Part shown: positions 44,448 to 54,436 of the stretch, in pieces
How positions within the stretch are numbered: position 1 is the first letter of the stretch
Layout: every line of letters starts with the position of its first letter
Assembly: GCA_029834535.1 (NCBI GenBank)
Contig: JAQMWT010000435.1
Coordinates: 1 to 64,000 of the forward strand
Direction of reading: 5' to 3'
Origin: Chrysophaeum taylorii
Taxonomy: Eukaryota > Sar > Pelagophyceae > Pelagomonadales > Pelagomonadaceae
DNA length: 64,000 nucleotides
Program-made: the position numbers and the translations under genes
The notes under the pieces: generated by a model
The model's input: only the letters and a program-made list of their open reading frames with translations
Databases searched by the model: none
Told to the model about the DNA's origin: nothing

Positions 44448-45614
44448 CTAAGAGGGGGGTGTGTATTGTGAAGTTGGTTTGCGTTTGTCTTTAAATGTCG
44501 ACTGCTAAGAGGGGGGTGTGTGTGGGGAGCATGAAGGATGTGGGTGGGTTTGTGGGGTATGAGGGTTTGTGTTTGTCCCCCGATTCAGGGTAAGGATCAG
44601 GTAGGCCCGCGAGCCAGGCATTGATCCTCCAAGCCGTCTACGGCGACCTCGCAGACTATTTCCACGACCCGCGGCGGCTCTTTCAGCGCACCATTCTCAC
44701 GCCCCGTCGAAACGATGTTGTCGATGCTGACAACGCGCGCATGACCGCGGCATTTTTTTCCCGGAGACGAGGCGTCGGAGTTCTTTTCGGCAGACTAGGT
44801 TGGGTCGGAAGACGACGCCTCGCTCTTTACAGTCGAGTTTTCGACTCCCCGACAACCAACGGCATGCTGACTTTGATCGCGAGCTTAAAGTCTTCGCAAC
44901 CTCGACCCGTCGTACGGCCACTGCAACGGTACCAGAAACATGATCGATCGTGTCGTGTCACCGAGGCTCTTCCAACCTGTATCCCTTAAGCCCAACCGAC
45001 GCCAAACGATCAACAAGAGCCAGGGCCAGACGCCCCGCGAGGTCGGCGTCCTCTTGCCCAAGCCCGTCTTCTGTCACGTCCAGCTCTACGCGGCTCTCTG
45101 TCGATCGGCAACCCCGAGGATTTTCTCTTCGGGGTCGACGACTCCACCCTACCCCACACGTGCTGCGCAAGACCGATAAGTCCCCTCCCGGCGTCTACAC
45201 GCGCACTGTAGGTGAGCTTACTGGGACCAGGTGAACTTACTGGAACCAGGTGAACTTACTGAGGTTGGAGATTGGGACTAGGTGCCTAGCCTGGCTCCCA
45301 TGCCCGGGAGAGGTCCGAAGTTAGTTAGTTACTTGGTGAACTTAGTGACCAGGCGAACTTACTGGGACCAAGCAAACTTACTGGGGTTTTTAGAGTAAAC
45401 TCAAAGGCTAGCGGCGCGTGCGGATCAAAGCAGCTTAGATTGGCGGGGGTGAGAGCGACGAGTTCGAAGGAGAGTGGGGTGAGTGGATGTGAGCACGAGT
45501 GGGTTTACGCCGAATTTACTGGGGTTAGAGATTGGGACTAGGTGAACTTACTGGGACCAGGTGAACTTACTGGGTTAGAGATTGGGACTAGGTGAACTTA
45601 CTGGCCTGCACTTG

Positions 45615-45755
45615 TAGTAACCTATCAGCCGAGCAGGTGCCAACAGACTGATGCCGCTCTCTTCAAACCGCGCCGCTGCCGAGCACAAACTCTTCATCTG
45701 TCCAAGGACCAGCCACCTCCAAGCATGCTCGCAGAGCATAGTTAAGACCCGGCGG
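45615..45755 (+). pseudogene. Coiled-coil gene, copy B, terminal piece after Helitron
   Basis: TCAGCCGAGCAGGTGCCAAC and CCACCTCCAAGCATGCTCGC match 39280-39400; out of frame (e.g. CTGCTTC reduced to CTCTTC) and cut from the rest by the Helitron. Confidence 0.88.
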
Positions 45756-45846
45756 TCTTTTAAACTACGGTGTGTTAAGTGTTGAAACCCACCTGCGAGG
45801 TGTCGTAAACCTCCTCCCGTAACTTGTCCCCCCAGCGCGAGCTCCC

Positions 45847-45868
45847 ACTACACACACACACACACACA
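45847..45868. repeat. (CA)n microsatellite
   Basis: CACACACACACACACACACA between coiled-coil copy B and receptor copy B; absent at the matching place in copy A. Confidence 0.9.
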
Positions 45869-46074
45869 TGTATTTATGTACACATCACCGTCGGTTTCGT
45901 CATCACCGTTGGCTTTGATTGACTTGTGGACTTCAAAGACCCCGTTTGGTCGAGACATATTTGTGAAGGCTTTTTTTCGCGGCGGCGGAATTCGACACAC
46001 ACGCAGGCACTGTTGTGCACACTGCGAGGTACTCGAAGGGGTGTCGTCGTCTACGCACCTCAGAAAAATCACGC

Positions 46075-47928
46075 CTAGCAAAAAACTTGCGGAACTATCG
46101 CTGCTTCGTTTGAATCGCCATCTGGCGCTTCGCTCAACGAGACGAAGCTCGTGTTGTTGTCTTGTGACTCCACCTCTTGCCCCGTCAAGAGTGCGGTGAT
46201 GGTATCGAGCTTCGTCCCAATCCTGATCTCGAGGTCACAGAGATCGGACTGGAGGGCGTCGATACGGCGCGAGAGTGCCACAACAGCCGAGGAAGAAGAA
46301 GAGCGCAGGAAATCATCATCATCGTCGTCGCGTTGTCGCACCGGAGCATCTTGAACAACGAGAGTCCCCTCCACCTCCTCCTCGTCGTCGTATTTTTTGG
46401 CAGCGCGCGGCCCCACGATGCTGCCGCGGCCCGTGTGGAAAAAAAAGCGGTAGTACCAGCATCCCAGGACGGCGAGGAACATGACGATGTAATGCAGCAT
46501 GAAAACCCCGACAAAGCTATGAAGCTGGAGACGGTCGGCGACATCATCCTCGTCGGGGTCAGCCTCGCTCCCGCACGATTTTGTCGTGGACTGGTCCAAG
46601 TACTGGGTGCGCAGGGTGTCGAGAGTACCGTCTCCCTCGAGACTCAAAAAGTACTCGGCGAGGACCTGCGTGATGAGCGAGCTGCATTTATGGCGGTAGT
46701 CGGCGTAGACGACCTGCGGTGAAGGGCTTGGCGGTCTCGAAGTTACCATCCAAAACACGAAACACGCAGAAAAAAAACATGTGCTATAAGTCTTACCCAG
46801 CCGCCGCCCGCGTCCGTGATCTCGTCGCCGACTCGCGCAATCTTGCACGAGGGTGTGAAGGAGGCGCTGCGATATGCCAGTTCAAAGGTCCAGCGATCGG
46901 TGAGGACGGCGTCGCATACTCCGCGGTACATGTCCATGAACTCGTCGACCGTCGAGACTTTGAGATGCGGCGGGTACTCCGGAGTCGAATCGTAGAGGGA
47001 CTCGGTCGCGTACCCCTTGTGGACGCAGATCATGGCTCCTTGGTCAATCGCGTCGTTGATGTCGGAAAATCGCGCCGACGTCTTGGTCTCCGAGACGAGG
47101 ACGGCAGCGAGGTTCGCCGTGTACGATGAGATGATGATGAAGGCGGCCATGGCCCACGACGTCAGAAGCATCTTGCCGGACACGGTGGTGGGCTCGAGAC
47201 CGCCAGCGGCCGCGACTTGGAGTGTCGCCTTGTGCGCCGAGTCGAACGCGCCCTCGCGTTCGATGTACCAGTAGGCAAACGCGGTAACGGCCGTCGAAAA
47301 CACCGTCGCCGCCCACAGCTTGATGGAGAAGGGGTAGGCGAATCGAAAGAAGGTGTGCCTGTTCCTCCAGGGATCGTTATCTTTGTCGTCTTCGGTGGTC
47401 GTCACGAGCCACGGCGTCATGTCGAGAAACGAATACGGCTGACTGAATCCAAGCGCCGCGCGCTCGGCCATTGCCGTCGTCGAATCAATTGCCACGTCGT
47501 AGTGCCGCATCATGTACTCAATATCATCGACGTACGTCGAGTTCGACGCGCTCTCGTTGAACAGGTACAACTCGTACTCGAACCCGGCGAGGTTCGCGAT
47601 CTCCTCTAACACGTCGGCCTGCAATCCCGAGAATTCGTCGTTGGTGTAGTCTATCGCCGCAGTGTCGGAAGACCGGTAATACGCGATAACCGTCAGCTTG
47701 ATGCCGTCCAACCCCTTCTCGAACTCCAGCGCGCCGGTCGCAATGTCGATCGTCCGATTACACCTTGTGGCCACTGGTGAGTCACATTTTAATAATCCTT
47801 TTGTTAAGATGAGACTCGCACATGTTGTAACGGTAGTCGGTCCGCCCGGAATCGCCGTTGTCGAAGACGGGCCGCGAGTTGGCGACGAGGCGCGACGCGC
47901 CGGCGACGGTGATCACCAAGAAAAACAT
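46075..47928 (-). CDS. Ionotropic glutamate receptor-like channel, copy B (intact), 3 exons
   Basis: Exons 47928-47820, 47773-46797 and 46713-46075 (1725 nt, about 574 residues). Exon 1 encodes a signal peptide (MFFLVITVAGASRLVANSRP). Its intron may use a GC donor (T|GCGAGT) with CACCAG; an alternative GT donor (47821) with AAG acceptor (47764) also keeps frame. Intron 2 (46714-46796, 83 nt) is GGGW|GTAAGA...CACCGCAG|VVYADY. Domain order: S1 ligand lobe (DGIKLTVIAYYRSSDTAAID onward), TM1 FSIKLWAATVFSTAVTAFAY, pore/M3 with the receptor signature SSYTANLAAVLV, S2 lobe (GVCDAVLTDRWTFELAY), TM4 FVGVFMLHYIVMFLAVLGCW, acidic cytoplasmic tail with coiled coil. There is no N-terminal LIVBP-type domain, so this is a minimal four-segment receptor. 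Confidence 0.88.
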
Positions 47929-48425
47929 TTTGGAACCTCGCGCTTTGGGGCAAAAATCAAGCCCCGAAACATTGAATTATTTTCTACCTTTTTTTTTTTG
48001 GTTTCCTATTGCCATTTTAAAAATACGCGCAGATTAGATTCCACAGGAGTACGACATAAGCACCGGGCTCGCGACGACCGGGCTCACTCTCTTCCTCACG
48101 TGACCTGCAGCATTCCCACGGCTCTCCGGATCCGACCATACCACACAAATACAAAGCAGAGAGCAGGGTTTGGGTTTACTACTATAGTACTCAGCCGGGT
48201 TGCAAACCGGTTTAAACTGGACTTAAAACCTCCACGCCCATAAGGCAAATGAGAAGAGGCAAGAGGTATGTTCCGTGTTGAGGATTCTAGGATATTGCGA
48301 CCTAGGGGAGGAGGGCCTATACGGCGAACGAGCGCCCCCCCCCCTCCCCCCTGCCCGACGATGTCCAAAGTCGAGTGCGGTATTTATTCTAGGCGGGTAG
48401 AGCACAGAGGACAAAGACAGGCACG
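47929..48425. other. 5' flank of receptor copy B with ~400-bp insertion relative to copy A
   Basis: Between about 48000 and 48430 copy B has sequence lacking in copy A, including GCAAACCGGTTTAAACTGG and a C11 tract (48338). No ends typical of a transposon were found. From 48430 to 48700 homology with 41670-41960 resumes. Confidence 0.5.
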
Positions 48426-48710
48426 CTATCTACGATAACAAGGGGGGCTCCGAGCGACGAGAATCCTCAGTGCGTACCTGCGAAATGGCCGAGGCGGGCA
48501 GGGAGGAGTTGCGCGACGGGAAAGGAAGGAACAGTCCCCCCTCACGGGGGTGTCCGCGCATGCGCGCGAGAGAAAGGGGGTATCGTCTATGCGACGACGA
48601 CGACGACGACGATGATGATAGCGACGCCGAATCGCGCGCGGGCGGGCCATGCGGTACGTGACTGAAAGTGCGCAGGGACGACGACCCACGAGGCGAGGCG
48701 CGTGGCTTTA

Positions 48711-50459
48711 TTAAAAGGCCGATTGTTGTTGTTGTTGTTGCATCTGCTGGTGGTGGTGTTCCTGGTGTTGCCGTTGCTGTTCTTCTGCCTGCTTGGCTTC
48801 GATGCGCAGGGCGAGGCTCCTCGAGGATCGAATCCAGAGGCCGATAACGGCGAAGAGGAGGGCGGCCAGGTAGGGTGTGGATGCCGCAAGGGAGCCGAGG
48901 GTCAAGATGAGGGCCTGCTGGATCAAAGAGCCGCCGCTCTTGCCGAGCGGTCCTCCGATGACGTCGACGGCGGCCTTGCCCTTGGTCTTTTCCTCGACGT
49001 CTAGGGGTATGTAGGCGATTTCCTTGCAGGGGTCGAACAAGCTGTACTTGGTCGACTTGGAGATGATGTTCTGGGCGGCGCCGACCATGACGGCGAGGGC
49101 GAGGGGTGTGGTGCCGAGGGCCGCCGTGACGGGGGCCCAGGCGGCGGGTAGCATGACGAGGGAGAAGAAGACGACGGCGGAGGAAAGAAGGGCAACGGGT
49201 GGTATCGCGGCCGCGACGCCCCACTTGAACTTGTTGAGGACGTGGCGGCCGAAGAGCATCATAACGAAAGTGACGAGACCCGTCGCGGAGCTAAAATTCC
49301 CCATGAAGGCCGAGTAGTCCGAGGGGTTCGGGTAGAGCTGTTTGAGCTTGGCCTTCCAAGTGACTTCGACGATGTTGATCGCCATGCCGTAGCCGACGAC
49401 AAGCATCGCCAAGTCGCGGATGTAGGCGGAGGAGGCGAGGGTTTTTATCGAGGCGCCGACGCTCATTTTGGTTTTGGTGCGCGCCTTTTTGAGTTGAGAC
49501 TCGTCGACGCAGTCGGGGTCGTTGACGACCTTGCGCTGGACGAACTCGTGGGCCGCGAGGAGGACCGCGCCCGAAACCGCGACGCCCCCCACGAGGACCT
49601 TGAGGGAGAGGGCCCAGGGGTCGGCGGCGCCCGCAACGTCGCGGAGCGTCGAGGCGAACTTTACGTATTGGCCCGAGAAGATCAACGCGACGTTGGCGAA
49701 CAAGCCGAAGAGCGGATAGTACTTTTTTGCTTCTGGGACTGTGACGACCGAATTTGCGAGGCCCCAGAACAACAAGGCGGCCACCACCGAGCCCCACAGT
49801 TCGGCGCACATGTAGAAGACGGAGAAGGTCCAGTTTCGGAGGATGGCGATGGGAGCGGCGAAGGCCGCGGGGAGCGTCGCGGCCAGAGCGTCGCAGACGC
49901 CGTTCGGATGCAAGATGTGGCGGTTGGGGTAGAGGACGGTCGCGAAGGCGCCGAAAAATGTCAGGAAGGCCGTCACGATGCCCCGAAACAGCACGGGCTG
50001 GGAGAATCGATTGCTCAACGACGCGAACAAAACCGTGAACGCGACGGCGCCCGGCAAATTGACGTACGTTTTGAGGAACGGAATAATTTCCGCGCCGGAC
50101 TTGGGGGCCGTCACGACCAGGACGTCCTTGGTGTCGCGGAGAATCGTGTAGTTAAACAGCACGCAGAAGAAGATGATGCCGAGCGGGACGACCTTCTTCA
50201 TTTCGTTTCGCGTCATCAGAGGCTCCTTCTTCTTCTTCTTCGTCTTGGTCGTCTGCGCGGGGTCCTCCTCGCCGTCGATCAGCGGCAGGTTGAACTTGAT
50301 GTCTCGCCGCTCGCTCTCGTCTACCGTCGCCGACAGTCGCCACGTCGCGCGATGATGACGTGGACGCCGGCACACAACGCATCTTCCTGGCGAAATGCCG
50401 CCGGGCCGCGGACACTGGAAGGCGATCGCACATGTCGCCGACAGCAACACCAGCAGCAT
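48711..50459 (-). CDS. NTT: Plastid-type ATP/ADP translocase (NTT family)
   Basis: 582 residues. The N terminus MLLVLLSATCAIAFQCPRPG is a signal peptide whose end, AIAF, resembles the ASAFAP cleavage motif of secondary red plastids; an Arg/Ser-rich transit-peptide-like segment follows. The transporter body starts at about residue 85: NEMKKVVPLGIIFFCVLFNY, LRDTKDVLVVTAPKSGAE, then ten to twelve hydrophobic segments with AELWGSVVAALLFWGLAN and NIISKSTKYSLFDPCKE. These are hallmarks of the bacterial/plastid TLC nucleotide carriers that exchange ATP and ADP across the inner plastid envelope. The C terminus is a Gln/His run encoded by a (TTG/CTG)n tract. Divergent from the permease gene (191 bp between starts). 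Confidence 0.93.
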   Translation of the reverse strand: MLLVLLSATCAIAFQCPRPGGISPGRCVVCRRPRHHRATWRLSATVDESERRDIKFNLPLIDGEEDPAQTTKTKKKKKEPLMTRNEMKKVVPLGIIFFCVLFNYTILRDTKDVLVVTAPKSGAEIIPFLKTYVNLPGAVAFTVLFASLSNRFSQPVLFRGIVTAFLTFFGAFATVLYPNRHILHPNGVCDALAATLPAAFAAPIAILRNWTFSVFYMCAELWGSVVAALLFWGLANSVVTVPEAKKYYPLFGLFANVALIFSGQYVKFASTLRDVAGAADPWALSLKVLVGGVAVSGAVLLAAHEFVQRKVVNDPDCVDESQLKKARTKTKMSVGASIKTLASSAYIRDLAMLVVGYGMAINIVEVTWKAKLKQLYPNPSDYSAFMGNFSSATGLVTFVMMLFGRHVLNKFKWGVAAAIPPVALLSSAVVFFSLVMLPAAWAPVTAALGTTPLALAVMVGAAQNIISKSTKYSLFDPCKEIAYIPLDVEEKTKGKAAVDVIGGPLGKSGGSLIQQALILTLGSLAASTPYLAALLFAVIGLWIRSSRSLALRIEAKQAEEQQRQHQEHHHQQMQQQQQQSAF

Positions 50460-50650
50460 CCCGGCGTTGATTCAACTTGGCGACGACGACCTTGTCGCCG
50501 TTCGTTCGTTCGTTCCCTTTTGGTTCTTTTGGGTGTCGTCGGACAACGGCACCTCCCTCGAACCACTTCAACTGTCCCGGTTTTTGTTGTGTCTTTGATC
50601 CGGAACACAAAGGAACGAATCTCGCCCGCCCGCTCGCGTGTCGAAGGAAC

Positions 50651-52021
50651 ATGTCCGTCTTCCTCGTGATGCTAGCGGTGGTCGCCGCTAGGCGACGGGC
50701 GCACCATTTGGCGCCCAAGCCTCTGGCGGTGCGCGGCGGCAGCAATGAGGCCAAGTCGAATAATATGCTCGAGGTTCGGTGGGTTCCGCATCCGCGGCAG
50801 TATGCGGAGGTGGTCCACGAGGAGGCCGCGGCACCACGACGACCGTCCTGGAGCGTGTCGCCGCAAGTTGTGAGCCACGACGGACACGATCTCTCGGGCT
50901 GGGAGCTCGCCGCGTGCATCGTTGCCGACCTGTGCCCGCACGGCATGCTGCCGCTCGCGTGGGCCGCGTCGGGCACGGGCGTCGTTCCGGCACTCCTGCT
51001 CATGGTCGGGTTCGGGGCCATCTCGGCCTACACGATGTACCTCTGCACGCTCGTCGGCGGGGTCGGCGGCTCGACGCTCTCGGCGGCTTGGGCTACGGCG
51101 GGCCTCGCTCGCCCGGCGATCGTCGACGCGACCGTCGCCTCGCTGTGCGCGGGATGCTGCGTCTTCTACGCCGCTTTCGCGGGCGACCTGTTCCACGCGC
51201 TTGCGGCGAGCCTCGGCGCGCGTCGCAGCCGCGCTCAGGTCATCGCCGCGCTCTTCGCCGCACCCCTCGCGCCGCTCTGCCTCGCCGACGACCTCTCGCT
51301 CCTCAAGTACTCGTCCTACGCGGGCCTCCTCGGCGTCGCCTACACGGCGCTCTTCGTCCTCTCGTCCGACCATGCCGCGCCCCCCATCCCGCTTTTCAAA
51401 GTCTCCCGTCGAACCCCCGGCCTTATCAACGCCCTCGTCGTCGCCTACCTGTGCCACTACAACGCTCTCCAGTACTACGCCGAGCTCCGTCGAGCCACGC
51501 CGACGGGATACGCCAAGGTCGTCGGCGCCGCGTTTACGCTTACCAACGTCGTCTTTTCGGCCATGCTCCTTGGCGGTCTCGCCGCCTTTGGGACCGCCGC
51601 CAAGCCCAACATCTTGAACAACTTTGGCCCCTCGCCCGCCGCGGGCCTCGCCAAGCTCGGCACCGGCCTGGCCATCCTCTCGGGCTTTCCGCTCATGTTC
51701 GCCGGACTCAAGGCCGCCCTCGACGATACCCTCGTCGAGCGCTTCCCCCGCGAAAGGAAGCGCGTCTACGTCGCGATCCTCGTCGCCATCGCTTCCGTAG
51801 CCGCCGTCGCGACCGAAGAGGACGTCGGCCTCGTCATCGAACTCATCGGCTCAACGCTCGGCTGCGCCACGGCCTACATCATCCCCGGCGTCGTCGCCGC
51901 CTTTTCCGCTCACCTCCCCGTGCGCCACAGGTACCTCGGTACCGCCGTTGCGGTCGTTGGCGGCATCTTGTCCGTCGCCTCGACCTGCCTCACCCTCGGC
52001 CACCGCGCTTCGTCGTCGTAG
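50651..52021 (+). CDS. Amino-acid permease, AAAP (SLC32/36/38)-type
   Basis: 456 residues from MSVFLVMLAVVAARR. A short signal-like N terminus and a soluble stretch of about 70 residues are followed by about ten or eleven membrane segments. The first, ACIVADLCPHGMLPLAWAAS, has the helix-breaking GxLxLP-like pattern. Later segments include YSSYAGLLGVAYTALFVLSS and FSAMLLGGLAAFGTAAKPNI followed by LNNF, the F G...ILNNF feature of the amino acid/auxin permease superfamily. Substrate unknown. Confidence 0.8.
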   Translation: MSVFLVMLAVVAARRRAHHLAPKPLAVRGGSNEAKSNNMLEVRWVPHPRQYAEVVHEEAAAPRRPSWSVSPQVVSHDGHDLSGWELAACIVADLCPHGMLPLAWAASGTGVVPALLLMVGFGAISAYTMYLCTLVGGVGGSTLSAAWATAGLARPAIVDATVASLCAGCCVFYAAFAGDLFHALAASLGARRSRAQVIAALFAAPLAPLCLADDLSLLKYSSYAGLLGVAYTALFVLSSDHAAPPIPLFKVSRRTPGLINALVVAYLCHYNALQYYAELRRATPTGYAKVVGAAFTLTNVVFSAMLLGGLAAFGTAAKPNILNNFGPSPAAGLAKLGTGLAILSGFPLMFAGLKAALDDTLVERFPRERKRVYVAILVAIASVAAVATEEDVGLVIELIGSTLGCATAYIIPGVVAAFSAHLPVRHRYLGTAVAVVGGILSVASTCLTLGHRASSS

Positions 52022-52176
52022 AGTTCACAGTAGAATAGACCAGAATCCGACGTGGACGGTCTTTTATTTCACTCGCGCTCTCGAGGCGGAGCAGGCTGCT
52101 GCGCGGTGGCGCCGTTTTGCTATTTTATGCGACGGATGTATACTTTTGAATTTATATTTGCCCGGTTTCGTCAACT

Positions 52177-52902
52177 CTACGAGGCGGCGGCGGCGGAAGC
52201 GGCGTCTTCGAGGTCATCGACCCGGGCTTGGAGGTTGTTGGCCTCGCGCTCGACCGTCTCGAGCGCGTCGAGCAAGTCGTCGAGCAACTTCCGGTCTTTG
52301 GCGAAGGCCCGAGTCGCCGGGTCATCGTCGGCGGAATCACAGCTCCGAAACGCGGACCAGACCGAGGCCCCCGGCTCGAAGCGGCGCAGGTCGGCCCAAG
52401 AGTCGTGGGCGAGCACTCGAGTCCGAGCGTCGACGGGCTCGAGCTGGCCAGACATTCTACGGCGCGAGAAACGGTACCGCACATCCATGTTGGCCATCGA
52501 TATCGACAGCAAAACGAGAGGCGACCCCAAGGCCTCGAGCGACGAGTGCACGGCCGCGTCCCGGAGAGACGGCGCGGGCGGCGCGCGGCGCCAAGTCCAC
52601 CACCCAACCAACTCGGTCGTGCCGCCGGGACCGGCGCTGTCGAGCCCTGAGCGTAGCGCCTCGACGCGCGCAGGATTCACCGCGCCCGACCAGTCGTACA
52701 ACCCCTCCGCGCTGACGGCGTACGACACCACCGCCGCCTCCCTGCTCGCCGTCGCCGTCTCGTCGTCGTCGCGGGCTGAACTCTCGTTCTCTCGGACCAC
52801 GCCGAACAACAACCCGTGCAGTTCTTCATTTTCTTCAGACCTCAGCGACTCGTGGATCAGCGCGCTCAAGAGGCTCCCCGACACAGACACCGACGTCGTC
52901 AT
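52177..52902 (-). CDS. Abraxas-like MPN(-) scaffold protein
   Basis: 241 residues, convergent with the permease. The start MTTSVSVSGSLLSALIHESL, then EELHGLLFGVV, VGWWTWRR, a DAAVHSSLEAL helix and a PLVLLSISM strand follow the order of Abraxas/FAM175 MPN domains. The JAMM zinc residues are absent, as is usual in this subfamily. The C-terminal 60 residues (DRKLLDDLLDALETVEREAN onward) form a coiled coil, also as in Abraxas. Abraxas proteins hold the BRCC36 deubiquitinase in the BRCA1-A and BRISC complexes. Assigned by eye from motif order; moderately sure. Confidence 0.68.
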   Translation of the reverse strand: MTTSVSVSGSLLSALIHESLRSEENEELHGLLFGVVRENESSARDDDETATASREAAVVSYAVSAEGLYDWSGAVNPARVEALRSGLDSAGPGGTTELVGWWTWRRAPPAPSLRDAAVHSSLEALGSPLVLLSISMANMDVRYRFSRRRMSGQLEPVDARTRVLAHDSWADLRRFEPGASVWSAFRSCDSADDDPATRAFAKDRKLLDDLLDALETVEREANNLQARVDDLEDAASAAAAS

Positions 52903-53099
52903 CTATCGCGGCGGGCAGGAAATTATACCCTTTTGCCCTTACCCTATACCCAAGGACCTGCCAAAGCCGCCTGTCCACCTCGCAGCTGTTTTTCGAACAG
53001 CAAATTTCGGCGGCTCAGTGACACCTCATATTAGAAAGAAACCCTCGGGTTTGCTTTTTCACCTTACCCTCTCCGACGATGCCTCGGGCTCCGACTCTA

Positions 53100-54430
53100 G
53101 CGCGACGTGTTAGGCGTCTTGGCGTCAGGTCCGCGCGCCCGACGCTGGCGGCGAGAGGGCCGGTTGTCCTGGAGGTCCTGCCGGCCCAGGACTTCGAGGC
53201 TTTGAGCGCCGACTCCTGCTTGCCGGCGCCCTTGGCGCATGCGCAGGGACGGTTCAGCTCGTTGGCGACCTTGTGGATCGCCTCGCAGGCGTCCTCGGTG
53301 AAGAATCCGACCGTGTGCCAGCGTGTGGCGGCGTACTTGACATGATCATCGATGATGTGGAGCTTGAGCTACACGTGGATGGTCGGGTACACCTTGTGTG
53401 CATCGGTTGACGCGGTGTAACAGGCGGCACGGAGCCTCTCAACCTCGGAGTCGGTGAGGAGACGCGCAGCGCGGATGAGCTGGAAGAGAGACGCGTAGGC
53501 GGGCTAGAGGAGATCGATGCGCTAGATGACGGCCTCGATCTCTTCCTTTGCCTTTGTCATCGTGTGACCATCCGTCTCCACGAGCTCATCGGTGGGTAAT
53601 CTAGTCCACATGCCGTCGATGTCACCCAGAAAGAGGCCTTCGTGGTTGCTCACAAGGCCACGCTGTAGTGCGCCCGACGCGCAGCCTGCGATGTATCAGA
53701 TAAGATCAATGCAACTAATTCTCGAGCTACATGCGAACACAATATTGCAATGCACGGGGGGTATGCTAATATCCCAGCGCTTTGACGCGCGGGATAAAAA
53801 GGTGCGGCGTTTTCAGAGGAGGGCTGCAGCGAGGAGAATGGACAGGTGTGGGAGGAGGATTGACAGGGTGCTGGTATCCTGTCGCAATTTGTCACGGTCT
53901 TGAGCAAGGAAGTAAGAGATCGTTGGTATGCGGAATTCGCGGAATGCCTTGTAGAGATCCCGCACGTGAACAGTGGGGACTCGCGCGGATGTTTCGAGGC
54001 GCACCTTCATCAACTAGAAACCCTCGGGGTGTTTCGGGTCGTGGCAGGGCCTTGACGGGGTAGCCTCGGGATCTAACGGGCGAGGTAGGTGAACCAATAC
54101 ATGGGCCTGCTGTTGTCGTCCGTGCCGAAGGGTTGGCGGTCAGGGTGCGTCCCCGAGCCCTTGACGCGGTAGATGCTGTGCAGCGCCGGCTGCTTCTTCC
54201 CTTTGCCGAGTACCTCCAAGGCCTCGTCGAAGTCCTCGGGTTCGAGCTGGAGGACCTCGTACCAGGTGCACTTAGGGTGGCCAGCCCAAAAAGGTGCGAC
54301 CGGGCTTCACGCAGAAAGGAACGCCTTCGAGTGCGCCATTGAGCTTGTCGTTGAGGTCCTTGAACGCATCCACCAGCATCGTTGGGTCGAGGTCCTGCGT
54401 CCAGAGCGCCGTCACGGCATGAGCGCGTGA
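53100..54430 (-). pseudogene. Decayed gene, copy B of the duplicated family (transposase-like)
   Basis: Minus-strand reading, collinear with 31390-32430: DLDPTMLVDAFKDLNDKLNG, WAGHPKCTWYEVLQLEPEDF, HPDRQPFGTDDNSRPMYWF, NHEGLFLGDIDGMW, YASLFQLIRAARLLTDSEVE, KLHIIDDHVKYAATRWHTVG and FFTEDACEAIHKVANELNRP. In-frame TAGs are at 53522-53524, 53504-53506 and 53369-53371; the first two are shared with copy A, the third is CAG there. Frameshifts separate the blocks. Protein family uncertain. Confidence 0.55.
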
Positions 54431-54436
54431 ATAAGA

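Larger units (their letters stand above)
43426..45614 (+). mobile_element. Complete non-autonomous Helitron with paralogous empty site
   Basis: Starts TCCTAACTACTAATCG directly after ...GGTGTCCAGGA and ends GGCCTGCACTTG directly before TAGTAAC. The sister gene reads ...GGTGTCCAGGATAGTAAC uninterrupted at 39253-39270. The insertion is therefore exactly between A and T with no target duplication, as Helitrons do. Inside, in order: (TTTG)n tract, a ~310-bp module present twice (about 43473-43780 and 43781-44160), a MITE (44189-44447), a helicase-derived block (44621-45200), and the GTGAACTTACTGGGACCAG subterminal repeats. Confidence 0.95.

Noticed and set aside
48000-48430. Transposon insertion in the receptor copy B upstream region
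   Set aside because: The extra ~400 bp has no inverted ends, target duplication or match to other repeats in the window.
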